Source: an uncultured bacterium
GTDB lineage: Bacteria > Bipolaricaulota > Bipolaricaulia > UBA7950 > UBA9294
DNA length: 34,645 nucleotides
Direction of reading: 5' to 3'
Assembly: GCA_903839615.1 (NCBI GenBank)
Contig: CAIMCX010000060.1
Coordinates: 1-34,645, forward strand
A model generated the notes under the pieces. The model searched no databases, was not told the DNA's origin, and saw only the letters and a program-made list of their open reading frames with translations. A program made the position numbers and the translations under genes. Numbering within the stretch: position 1 is the first letter of the stretch; every line of letters starts with the position of its first letter. This document shows, piece after piece, positions 16,415 to 24,945 of the stretch.

Positions 16415-18320
16415 CGGAGCCTCCCCACAGTGCGCGCCGTGCTCCGTAAAGCCCGAGCCTCTCGAGCGTTGCCGCCGTCGGCCAGCCGCACGCTGCGTCC
16501 CATCCGCGCAGCGCGTAGTACTCGTCCAGGAGCTCTTCCGCGTGGGCCACTTCGCCAAGCGCGCCCCGCGCCGGCGATGGCTCGCGGGTGAATCGGGCGG
16601 GAAGCCGGTCGTCGGCCCGCGTGATGCCTAGCCGCGCGTTGTAGGCGCGCGTCAGATTGACCGTCCGTTCGCCGATGTCGCGCAACTCGGCCTCGTCGAG
16701 CGGCCAGCCGGTGGCGGCGGAGACGCCGGCCGCAATCTCGGGCCAGTAGATCTCCGCCATCACGAACGTGCCGCCGGACTTGCAGACTCCAACGGAGTCC
16801 ACCACCACGCCGAAATCCTCGCCGTCCTTCACGAGGAGCGCCTTGTAGCGCGTGGCGTGCGGGTCAGCCATCTCCGGCAGGTAGCGCGTTCCGTACCGTC
16901 GCGCCACCTCGTCGGGGCTCCCCGTCTCGTCGAGGGTGGGAAAGGCCTTCAGGTGGTCGGCGCCGCGGTTCGACGTCACGTGCGCGAGGCCCATCGATTG
17001 CTGCGCGCGCCCGTCCTGCGCGGGAATCTCCATTCCCTTGACTTCCATCGCGTAGGGCACTGCAGCGGCTCCCAGGCAGACCGCTGCGCGACGGACGCCG
17101 CCGGCGAGAACGTCGCCGATCCCTTCGCGCGCCGCAATCTGCTCGAGGAGGCCGAGGATCGTCGCCTCGTCTCCCCACGTTCCGTCCAGCCCGCCGAGAT
17201 CGCTTCGCGAGACGATTCCGCGCTCAGCCAGTTCCATCGCGAAGCCGATCGCCCTCCCGGTGGAAATCGTGTCGAGGCCCAGTCGATCGCAACGCTCGTT
17301 GGCGTAGAGGATGAGCTCGAGGTCCGCGTTGCCGAGGCCGGCGCCGAACGCGTTGAGCGTCTCATACTCGACGCTCGATGTCTCCACGCCGGCGAATCGC
17401 CCGTTGGAGATCCTGTACACCTTGTCGCAGCGAACCGGGCAGGCGAAGCAGCCCGCGTCTTCCACGAAGAACCGCTCGCGCAGCGCCTCTCCGCTGATTG
17501 CCTCGGCTTCTGAGAACTCCCCATTCTGGAAGTTTCGCGTCGGGAAGCGGCCGATCTCGTTCACGACCCGGACGAGACCCGGGGTGCCGTAGCGGGAGCA
17601 GGCCGGGAACATCGCGTTCGCGCGCACTCGGGAGTGCATCTCCTTCGCAAGGGCTGCAAAGGCTCCGGGCTCCGCAATCGGCACGCGTCGCGACCCGGAG
17701 ACAGCAATCGCCTTGAGGCCCTTCGCGCCCATCACCGCGCCGAGCCCGCAGCGACCGAAGCTGCGGTTCGGCGTGGCCTGGATCGACGCGAAACGCACGC
17801 CGCGCTCGCCCGCCGGGCCGATCGACGCAACGTGCAGTCCCGGAGACGCGTAGCGCCGCCGCAGAGCGATCTCCGTCTCCACAGTGTCCAGGCCCCACAC
17901 GTCGGCCGCGTTGTCGATGGATGCCTTCCCGTCAATGATGCGAAGGACGACCGGGGTTTCGGAGGCCCCGCGGACGACCACCGCGTCGAAGCCCGCGAAC
18001 TTGAGCTCGGGACCGAAGGTGCCGCCGGCGTTGGAATCGCCGTAGATCCCGGTGAGCGGCGAGCGGGCGACCGCTTCCGTGCGCCCGGAGCAAGGCCACG
18101 GGGTTCCGGTGAGTGGACCGGTGGCAACAACGAGGACGGCCTCCGCGGACAACGGATCCACGCCCGGTCCTACCTCATCCCAGAGGATCTCCGCCCCAAG
18201 CCCGTTCCCTCCGAGAGTTCGGCGCGCCACGGCAGGGTCGAGCGGGGCGGTCACGACGCGGCGGCGGCTGAGATCCACCTCAAGCAACGTGCCGACGTAT
18301 CCGCCTCGGAACTCGGTCAT
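16407..18320 (-). CDS. Aldehyde:ferredoxin oxidoreductase family protein (AOR2)
   Basis: MTEFRGGYVGTLLEVDLSRRRVVTAPL, RSPLTGIYGDSNAGGTFGPELKFAGFDAVVVRG, CFACPVRC, GLDTISTGRAIGFAMEL, TSNRGADHLKAFP, DSVGVCKSGG. ATGA overlap with the AOR3 stop side; the ORF-track start at 19328 is spurious. Confidence 0.93.
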   Translation of the reverse strand: MTEFRGGYVGTLLEVDLSRRRVVTAPLDPAVARRTLGGNGLGAEILWDEVGPGVDPLSAEAVLVVATGPLTGTPWPCSGRTEAVARSPLTGIYGDSNAGGTFGPELKFAGFDAVVVRGASETPVVLRIIDGKASIDNAADVWGLDTVETEIALRRRYASPGLHVASIGPAGERGVRFASIQATPNRSFGRCGLGAVMGAKGLKAIAVSGSRRVPIAEPGAFAALAKEMHSRVRANAMFPACSRYGTPGLVRVVNEIGRFPTRNFQNGEFSEAEAISGEALRERFFVEDAGCFACPVRCDKVYRISNGRFAGVETSSVEYETLNAFGAGLGNADLELILYANERCDRLGLDTISTGRAIGFAMELAERGIVSRSDLGGLDGTWGDEATILGLLEQIAAREGIGDVLAGGVRRAAVCLGAAAVPYAMEVKGMEIPAQDGRAQQSMGLAHVTSNRGADHLKAFPTLDETGSPDEVARRYGTRYLPEMADPHATRYKALLVKDGEDFGVVVDSVGVCKSGGTFVMAEIYWPEIAAGVSAATGWPLDEAELRDIGERTVNLTRAYNARLGITRADDRLPARFTREPSPARGALGEVAHAEELLDEYYALRGWDAACGWPTAATLERLGLYGARRALWGGSDG

Positions 18321-20179
18321 GCGAGGCTCCATTCGGCGAGCCCGAGGCGAGTGAGCGTCGCCGCCGTGGGAATCCCGTCGCTGCCCCAGCCGCGCCGACG
18401 GTAGTAGTCGCCGAGCATTGCGGGCAGCGATCGGATGCTGCGTGCGTCGGCCTGCCCGCCGCGCTCCATGAGAAGCGCCTCGGTCGTGAATCGTTCGGGA
18501 AGCGCATCGTCGCGCCCATCGAGCCCGAAGCGGGCGTTCAGCATCCGCTCGAGGTTGACGATCCGCTCTCCCACCTCGAGGAGACTCTCTCCGTCGAACG
18601 GCAGTCCGATGGTCACGAGCGCGTCCGCCAGATCCTGTGGATCGAGCGCGTACATCTCGGTTGTCGTGAACTTGCAGACTCCCAGTGCGTCGGACACGGC
18701 GCAATAGTGTTCGCCGAACACCACGAGTTGGGCCTTCGTCGTCTCGTCGTCGAGGTCGAGCACGAGAGGGTACGCCGTCGGCAGCAAGCGACGGGCCGCG
18801 GCCTCGAGTCCGGCGACATCGATCGTCGGCAAGGCATAGAGGTGGTCCGCTCCACGATTGGACGTCGCGTGCCCCAGCCCGAAGCTCTTCGCCACCCTCG
18901 GCTCCTGTCCCGGGATCTCCAGTCCCTTCACGTGAAGCGCGTAGCCATGAGCTGCCGGTCCGATCTCCTGCGCGGCCGCGCGCGCTCCGCCGGCGAGGAG
19001 ATCCCCAATGCCTTCGCGATGTGCGATCCGTTCGACCAGCTCGACCACCGCCTCGCCGTTCCCCCAACGGAGATCCACCTCGCGATCGTCGAGAAGCCCG
19101 TTCTCGTGACACTCCATAGCGAACGCGATCGTCGCCCCGACGGAGATCGTGTCGAGGCCGTACTCGTTGCATAGGGCGTTCGCGTGAAGCAATGCCTCCA
19201 GCTCGCCGCACAGGCAATTCGGGCCGAGCGCATCGATCGTCTCGTATTCCGGCCCTGCGCTGCGCGAGCGATGCGGCCCGGACCGCACCTCGGAGACGCG
19301 GCCGCACCGAATCGGGCATCCGGGGCACCCTTTCGACTCCGCGCGGTAGGACTCAAGCGCGTCGGCGTCGATTCGGTCAACGAACGGGACCTGTCCGCGA
19401 CGATGGTTCATCGCCGGGAGGTCTCCGTGTTCGTTCTTGATTGCGACAAGGAACGGCGTTCCCCAACGCGAGAAGTCGCTGACGCCGGGCGTCGCGAGGA
19501 TTCGCGCCGCGGCGGCGCGAGAGCGGGCGAGGAACGCATCGGGCAAGCGGCCCGGCGCCCCCCCGTGTACAACGATCCCTTTCAGGTTCTTCGATCCGAG
19601 GACCGCTCCTCCGCCGCAGCGGGCGGCCGCACGCTCTCCGTCCACCATGACGGCGGCAAGGGGCACGCGGTTCTCTCCCGCGACTCCGATGCAGGCCACC
19701 GCAGCGCCCGGCCTCCCCCCTCGCAGGGCCGCCGTGGCGTCGGAAACGGACCGTCCCCAGAGGTCCCCGGCGCCCACAAGTCGGACGCCGGATGCGTCGA
19801 CCTCGAGAAAGGAAGGACGCTCCGCGCGGCCCTCCAACACGAGAGCGAGGATCCCGTGCGCCGCGAGGCGCGGTCCCAGAGACCCGCCGGCGTTCGCATA
19901 GCCATAGATCCCCGTGAGAGGCGATCGGAACGCCATCTGCACGCGCGAGGAGGCCGGCCATGGAGTCCCGTTGAGGAGGCCCGCGGCGATCACGAACGGC
20001 GCCGCAGGATCGAGAGCCTCATGGCGCCAGAAGGCCTGCCTCGCAAGAAGTAGAGCCGCAGCTCCGCGTCCGCCGAGGAACCACGCGCGATCGCCTGCGT
20101 CCTCCCGATCTTCGCGGACTCGTCCTGAGCCGAGGTCGACCGTCACGACGCGGCGCGGCGCGAGACTAGCAAGACTCAT
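18317..20179 (-). CDS. Aldehyde:ferredoxin oxidoreductase family protein (AOR3)
   Basis: RRVVTVDLGSGRVRED, RSPLTGIYGYANAGGSLGPRLAAHG, GGGAVLGSKNLKGIVVHGG, CPGCPIRC, GLDTISVGATIAFAMEC, TSNRGADHLYALP, DALGVCKFTTTEMY. Confidence 0.93.
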   Translation of the reverse strand: MSLASLAPRRVVTVDLGSGRVREDREDAGDRAWFLGGRGAAALLLARQAFWRHEALDPAAPFVIAAGLLNGTPWPASSRVQMAFRSPLTGIYGYANAGGSLGPRLAAHGILALVLEGRAERPSFLEVDASGVRLVGAGDLWGRSVSDATAALRGGRPGAAVACIGVAGENRVPLAAVMVDGERAAARCGGGAVLGSKNLKGIVVHGGAPGRLPDAFLARSRAAAARILATPGVSDFSRWGTPFLVAIKNEHGDLPAMNHRRGQVPFVDRIDADALESYRAESKGCPGCPIRCGRVSEVRSGPHRSRSAGPEYETIDALGPNCLCGELEALLHANALCNEYGLDTISVGATIAFAMECHENGLLDDREVDLRWGNGEAVVELVERIAHREGIGDLLAGGARAAAQEIGPAAHGYALHVKGLEIPGQEPRVAKSFGLGHATSNRGADHLYALPTIDVAGLEAAARRLLPTAYPLVLDLDDETTKAQLVVFGEHYCAVSDALGVCKFTTTEMYALDPQDLADALVTIGLPFDGESLLEVGERIVNLERMLNARFGLDGRDDALPERFTTEALLMERGGQADARSIRSLPAMLGDYYRRRGWGSDGIPTAATLTRLGLAEWSLA

Positions 20180-21173
20180 CGCGGCTCCCCTTGGCGCGCG
20201 CAGCGGCCCGGGCGAGGATCGCAGCATCCAAGGTCCCCGCCGACGCCGTGCGGCCGCTCCGCCGATCCGTCACCGTGAGTTGCGCCACCTTGTTGAGGTC
20301 GGTCAACCCGGGGATGGCCTCGAACACGCCGCCGGCTTCCGCGAGAAGCTCTGCAAAGAGACGCCCGTGCGCCGGAGATGATGCGAAGACGAGCGCGTCC
20401 GCCACCGCTTGGAGGTTCCACGATGGCGGCGCGTCGACCGTCATCGCCACGCGACCGGCGTAGTGGATCATGTCATCCTGCATCACGTGCACGTCCGCCC
20501 CACACGGGGCAAGAGGAACCGCGCCAAGCATGCCGACAACGCACTCCGGATCGAGACCCAAGGATTGGGCGAGTGTGAAGAGAACGCACTCGTTGAGCCG
20601 CCCCGCGATCTGGGCGACTCCGGCAAGGCTGTTGCCCGGGACGACGAGCAGCGTCAGGTCCTCCGTCCGCAGGCGCGCGCGCTGTGCGATGGCCGAGACG
20701 ACATCCCCATGCGGCAGCCGCTCCGCTTCGACAATCGCGACGCCCCACGGGAAGATTTGCCCGTCCCGCAGGCCACGTGACGTGCTGATTCCCTCCCAGC
20801 CGTCGATCGCTGCCCGCACCGGCCCCGACACCCGGATTCCTGGGTCGACTTCGGAAAGCGCAAACGACACCTGGAGGCCGTAGGTTGAGAGAGCGGGGCG
20901 CCAGGAGTCGCAGACGAGCTCGGGGACTGCGGCTCCCGCCACTTCGCACATCCCGAGCGTCGCGCGCATCATTCCCGCGTGGGAGATCATCGCCAGGCGC
21001 CGGCCTGCCTCCCACGACCCTCGCGCGACGACACCGCAATCGACGACAAGAGCGCCATCGGGACCGCGACGCGAGGCGATCTCGAGGACGGACTCGTCCC
21101 GCAGGAGACGGCCCACGAGTTCAGGCACTCGCTCCTCCGCCCAGGCTCGTTCCGCGTCGATCATCCGTCCCAT
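20166..21173 (-). CDS. mch: Methenyltetrahydromethanopterin cyclohydrolase (Mch) family protein
   Basis: VVDCGVVARGSWEAG (Mch VIDCGVxAxGGxEAG), VCDSWRPALSTYGLQ (TDHPAVSTLAAQ region), VSGPVRAA (GSGPARA), LTLLVVPGNSLAGVAQIAGRLNE ([22 protein letters not shown] region), VGMLGAVPLAPCGAD, GGVFEAIPGLTDLNKVAQLTVTDRRSGRTASAG. R-x-x-E motif retained. Confidence 0.9.
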   Translation of the reverse strand: MGRMIDAERAWAEERVPELVGRLLRDESVLEIASRRGPDGALVVDCGVVARGSWEAGRRLAMISHAGMMRATLGMCEVAGAAVPELVCDSWRPALSTYGLQVSFALSEVDPGIRVSGPVRAAIDGWEGISTSRGLRDGQIFPWGVAIVEAERLPHGDVVSAIAQRARLRTEDLTLLVVPGNSLAGVAQIAGRLNECVLFTLAQSLGLDPECVVGMLGAVPLAPCGADVHVMQDDMIHYAGRVAMTVDAPPSWNLQAVADALVFASSPAHGRLFAELLAEAGGVFEAIPGLTDLNKVAQLTVTDRRSGRTASAGTLDAAILARAAARAKGSRDESC

Positions 21174-21200
21174 CCTGCCTCCAATCCCACGTTCTCATCA

Positions 21201-21218
21201 CGGCGCGGCCCCGCGCCG
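21201..21218. repeat. Inverted repeat CGGCGCGG-CC-CCGCGCCG in the ftr-mch intergenic region
   Basis: Perfect 8-bp arms with 2-nt centre read directly from the sequence. Confidence 0.7.
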
Positions 21219-21226
21219 GCTGGCTA

Positions 21227-21240
21227 TCCCTCGCGAGGGA
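21227..21240. repeat. Perfect 14-bp palindrome TCCCTCGCGAGGGA in the ftr-mch intergenic region
   Basis: Read directly from the sequence. Confidence 0.75.
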
Positions 21241-21261
21241 GAGAAGACGCCGTCATGTCAA

Positions 21262-21293
21262 TCCCTCCCGACCTCACCCCTCGTCGGGAGGGA
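21262..21293 (-). promoter_or_regulatory. Strong stem-loop at the 3' end of ftr (11-bp perfect stem, 10-nt loop), candidate mRNA processing/stability or attenuation hairpin
   Basis: TCCCTCCCGAC (21262-21272) pairs with GTCGGGAGGGA (21283-21293), spanning the ftr stop codon. No U-tract follows on the minus strand. Confidence 0.6.
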
Positions 21294-22188
21294 CCACCTC
21301 CCGCAGCGGGAGCTTCCGGCCGCCCCACGCGCCGCCGAACGACGGCGCGGTGATCGCTACGATGCCGGCCGTGCGCGCGAACGCCCTCACGGCCGCCGCG
21401 AGGCCGGACTTCATCGCATCGAGCGAGGTGGCGACAAGCGGAAACTCAATCACGCACTGCGCCTCCTGGGGGATCTTCGTCGGGACGCGCTTGCGCAGAC
21501 TCGGGCAGAACGCCTCGTTGATCGTCACTCCCTCTCCCTGATAGCGACGCCCCCCGACCTTGGCGCCGCTGATCCCGCCGACGGGGTAGTTGAAGACTGC
21601 AACGCCTGGGACGTCGCGCACGACCCATGCGGCCGCCTCCATCGCGCCCTGCAGACAGGAGGTCTCATTCACGCCGAAGACCTCGAGCACGCCGTCCGTG
21701 CCCGCGACGACGTGGACTCTCCGCTCGATGTACTGGTCTCCGGTCATGATCGGCAGACGGACAACATCGCGTCCTCCCACCCGATCGTTCGCTTCGAAGC
21801 CGTCACCCCAACGCGAGACGCGCGCCGCGAGGTCAACGATCCACTCCACCGGCCCACTGGCCTCGCCGTCGAACAGCGAACACGTCGGCAGGTGAGGGAA
21901 GATGAACAGCCGGTCGAGAAGGGCGCGCTTGAAGGTCTCGAACCCTACCGCCGTCGGAGCGTTGAGCTGGAATGCCACACCGGAGCGTCCGTCGGGAGTC
22001 AGCGCGGGCGAAACGAATCCCTCGATGCATCCCTGGATGGGAGACGCAGTGATGATTCCGAAGCCACACAGGTAGCTCGTCTCGGCCAGCGCGACGGATT
22101 CCGTCGCCGCAGTCAAGATGAGACGGGCGGTGTAGATGTCCGTACACTCGCAGAACGTGTCCTCGATCATGACGCCGCGGTATTGCAT
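21274..22188 (-). CDS. ftr: Formylmethanofuran--tetrahydromethanopterin N-formyltransferase (Ftr/FhcD) family protein
   Basis: MQYRGVMIEDTFCECTDIYTARLILTAA (Ftr: MEINGVEIEDTFAEAFEAKMARVLITAA), GFGIITASPIQGCIEGFVSPALTPDGRSGV, LLDRL, DGxEANDxxxGRxVxRLPIMTGDQYIE, YPVGGISGAKVGGRRYQG...NEAFCPSL, GIVAITAPSFGGAWG. ATG at 22188 with an upstream GGAGG. Confidence 0.93.
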   Translation of the reverse strand: MQYRGVMIEDTFCECTDIYTARLILTAATESVALAETSYLCGFGIITASPIQGCIEGFVSPALTPDGRSGVAFQLNAPTAVGFETFKRALLDRLFIFPHLPTCSLFDGEASGPVEWIVDLAARVSRWGDGFEANDRVGGRDVVRLPIMTGDQYIERRVHVVAGTDGVLEVFGVNETSCLQGAMEAAAWVVRDVPGVAVFNYPVGGISGAKVGGRRYQGEGVTINEAFCPSLRKRVPTKIPQEAQCVIEFPLVATSLDAMKSGLAAAVRAFARTAGIVAITAPSFGGAWGGRKLPLREVVPPDEG

Positions 22189-23222
22189 CCCTCCTCCTTT
22201 GTTCCCAGCCCAAGGCCGGCATCCGCTCGGCGAAGCGAGACGACCGCACTGCCCACGACCCGAACAGACAGAGTCCGATCGGGTGTCAGAGTCACGCGCG
22301 GCGTCCCATCCACGACGACCACCGCTCGGCTCGGCAGTCCTCCCATCTCGACGACATCGCCGGGGGCGAGGCCGAGGTGGAACATGCGCAAGGGTTCCGC
22401 TGCTCGAAGGTCCTCCTGTGAGAGGCGGGTCCGGATCATCACGGAACTGGCAACGGCTACTACGCCGCGGCAACCGACGTAAGGCCCCCAACAGAGGAAA
22501 CCCGCCACGGCCTTGCCCCTGCACTCCGACACATCATTGAGCGGGGAAGCGATGATCTGCCCGCCGGCCATCTCGTCCCGAGACAAGACTCTTCGACCGT
22601 CTTTCGCCATCCACGTCTCGACAGTGCACACCGACGCGGGAGCGCACGTCCGGTCGACGTTGTGAAGTGCTGCTCCTGCGTCGAGGTCCACGCGCCGCCC
22701 GTCCCGAGTCCCGAAGTACGTGTTGGCCGGAGTCGCGTCGTGGAAAGCAATCCCGACCTTCTCCTCGTCCACGCGAACGTCCAACGCGTGGACCGCAACC
22801 TCAGTCCACGTAGATCCGAGAAACTGTTCCAGCCCGACGAAGGACGTTCCGATGAGCGGGCCGACATTCGACGACCCAATGCCGATTCCCAGAAGTCGCG
22901 CCGTTGACCGGTTCGCCACCAGAGCGCCCGCGATCTCCCCGAGCGTTCCATCTCCTCCGACCCCAACGATCATGTCGACATCTGCAGCAAGCAGCGCCTC
23001 CGTGAGGCGGCGCGCGTCGCCCGCTGGTCCGTGGACCTTCGTGCAGTCGAGGTCGCAGGCGGACGCCGCGGACGCCTCGAACGTCTCGTCATTCAGCACG
23101 AGGTCGACGTTCCCCATGCCGCGGAACAGTTGAGCGAGGACGTCGCGAAGGACGTCGGGCCCGGCTCCCGCGCAAGGGTTCGCAAGGACGCCGATGCGGC
23201 CGCACGACTGGATCGAGGTCAC
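22167..23222 (-). CDS. ATP-NAD kinase / AcoX-like kinase family protein
   Basis: IGVLANPCAGAG, DMIVGVGGDGTLGEIAGAL (GGDGT), LLGIGIGSSNVGPLIG. GTG start at 23222 with a GTGA overlap with the upstream permease gene; 22-bp overlap with ftr. Confidence 0.8.
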   Translation of the reverse strand: MTSIQSCGRIGVLANPCAGAGPDVLRDVLAQLFRGMGNVDLVLNDETFEASAASACDLDCTKVHGPAGDARRLTEALLAADVDMIVGVGGDGTLGEIAGALVANRSTARLLGIGIGSSNVGPLIGTSFVGLEQFLGSTWTEVAVHALDVRVDEEKVGIAFHDATPANTYFGTRDGRRVDLDAGAALHNVDRTCAPASVCTVETWMAKDGRRVLSRDEMAGGQIIASPLNDVSECRGKAVAGFLCWGPYVGCRGVVAVASSVMIRTRLSQEDLRAAEPLRMFHLGLAPGDVVEMGGLPSRAVVVVDGTPRVTLTPDRTLSVRVVGSAVVSLRRADAGLGLGTKEEGCNTAAS

Positions 23223-24058
23223 TTGATCGCCCCCCCTGTTAGTCCGGAAACCAAGTAGCGCTGTCCGAGGAGGAAGAGGATGAACACGGGGATCGTGACC
23301 AAGACCGCGGCAGCCGACAGCGGCCCCCATTGGACGACGCCGCCCGAGCCGAGGAAGCGAGCGAGGTACACGGGCAGCGTCCAGTTTTCATTCGTTCGCA
23401 TGATGACGAGGGCGAAGAAGAACTCGTTCCACGACAGGAGGAGCGAGAACGTGGCCACCGCCAGGAGCCCCGGCACGGAGAGCGGCAGGATGATCTTCAC
23501 GAGCGCTCGCAGGCGCGTGCACCCGTCGATCCTCGCTGCCTCTTCCAGATCGATCGGGATCTTGTCGAAGTACCCCTTGAGAAGCCAGATCGAGAACGGA
23601 AGCGCGAAGCTCGTGTGCATGATCACGAGCCCCGGCAGCGTGTTGATCAGCCCGTACACGTTCAAGACCGTGAACAACCCGAGCACCATGATGATTCCGG
23701 GAAACGCTTGAGTCGCCAGGAGCCACATCGAGAACGCCGTCCGCCCGCGGAACTTGAACCGTGACAAGGCGTAGCCGGCTGGCGCGGTGACAATGACGGC
23801 GAGAATCACCGTCGCGAACGCAACGATGACCGAGTTCCGCAGGTTGGTCAGGAACGTGCTCCCTGCCGTCCTCCCCATGAGAACCGTCCGGAAGTTCTCC
23901 CAGGTCACGCCGTGGGGAATCCCCATGGGTGACGCGAAGATCTGCGTCTGCGTCTTGAGGGAATTGAACACGAGGAGGAGGAGGGGAAACACGAGGAAGG
24001 CGATCATCACGAGGACGGCGACATGGAGGAGGACCTGCTTGACTGGGTGCATCCTCAT
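23219..24058 (-). CDS. Carbohydrate-type ABC transporter permease, MalG family
   Basis: Six-TM hydrophobic pattern; EAA motif DLEEAARIDGCTRLRALVKIILPLSVPGL; ATGA overlap with the upstream permease gene. Confidence 0.93.
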   Translation of the reverse strand: MRMHPVKQVLLHVAVLVMIAFLVFPLLLLVFNSLKTQTQIFASPMGIPHGVTWENFRTVLMGRTAGSTFLTNLRNSVIVAFATVILAVIVTAPAGYALSRFKFRGRTAFSMWLLATQAFPGIIMVLGLFTVLNVYGLINTLPGLVIMHTSFALPFSIWLLKGYFDKIPIDLEEAARIDGCTRLRALVKIILPLSVPGLLAVATFSLLLSWNEFFFALVIMRTNENWTLPVYLARFLGSGGVVQWGPLSAAAVLVTIPVFILFLLGQRYLVSGLTGGAIK

Positions 24059-24945
24059 TGCAGCACCTCGCGGATGTAAAGAACGACCACGCTCAGCAGG
24101 ATGAGCAGGATGATGATGCCGATCGCCGCACCGTACCCGGCCTGCTGGGATCCGTACGCCCAGGTGTAGGCGTAGAGGGGGAGCGTCATCGACGCGTTGG
24201 CCGGCCCGCCTTTGGTCAAGATGTACACGATGTCGAACGAGTTGAAAGTCCAGATCGATTCCAGGGTGAGCACGATGAGGACGACCTTCTTGATGCTCGG
24301 AATGACAATCTTCAACTGCGTCTGCAAGTAGCTGGCGCCATCGATGGCCGCCGCCTCGAGGATGTCTCCTTCGAGCGACTGCAGTCCGGCAAGAATCATG
24401 ATCGTGACGAATGGAATCCCCATCCAGATGTTGGCGATGATGCAGGTCCAGAGAGCAACGTGCGGGTCGATGAGCCACGCCGGGGGATGGGTCACACCAA
24501 GCCCCGAGAGGGCCGTGTTGAGTGGCCCGCCGGAAAGGAAGATGTAGCGCCAAATGAGGGACACGACAACGCCGGGCAACGCCCAGGGAATCAGCGTGAC
24601 GGTCCGGAACATGCGGCGGAAGCGAAGATGCCGCGAATTGAGCATCGTGGCCAGGACATAGGAGATGAAGAACATCGCTCCCACACTTGTCACTGTCCAC
24701 ACGAGGCTGTTGACGAGTGCGCGAACGAAGACGGGGTCGCGGAAGAGAAGTACGAAGTTGTCGAGCCCTGAGTAGGCGCTCTTCCCTGTCAGCGCATGGA
24801 AGGAATAAAGCACGCGGGAGATGCCCTGAACCAGAGGATACAGGCTCACGAAGCACAGGATGACGAGGGCGGGCGCCACGAAGGGCAAGGCCCTCTTCTC
24901 TTCCACGTACGACCGCGTTCCGCGTTCCCGCCTAGGCTTCGTCAA
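24055..24945 (-). CDS. Carbohydrate-type ABC transporter permease, MalF family
   Basis: EAA motif DILEAAAIDGASYLQTQLKIVIPSIKKVV; IPWALPGVVVSLIWRYIF; multiple TM segments. Confidence 0.93.
   Translation of the reverse strand: MTKPRRERGTRSYVEEKRALPFVAPALVILCFVSLYPLVQGISRVLYSFHALTGKSAYSGLDNFVLLFRDPVFVRALVNSLVWTVTSVGAMFFISYVLATMLNSRHLRFRRMFRTVTLIPWALPGVVVSLIWRYIFLSGGPLNTALSGLGVTHPPAWLIDPHVALWTCIIANIWMGIPFVTIMILAGLQSLEGDILEAAAIDGASYLQTQLKIVIPSIKKVVLIVLTLESIWTFNSFDIVYILTKGGPANASMTLPLYAYTWAYGSQQAGYGAAIGIIILLILLSVVVLYIREVLQ

Noticed and set aside
18321-19328. N-terminal extension of the 973-aa AOR2 ORF
   Set aside because: Overlaps AOR3 in another frame with Arg-rich non-homologous sequence; the real start is ATG 18320 with ATGA coupling.
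21233-21261. Minus-strand TTGACA at 21256-21261 as an internal promoter for mch
   Set aside because: At 16-18 bp spacing the -10 position reads roughly CCTCGC, with no TATAAT-like match.
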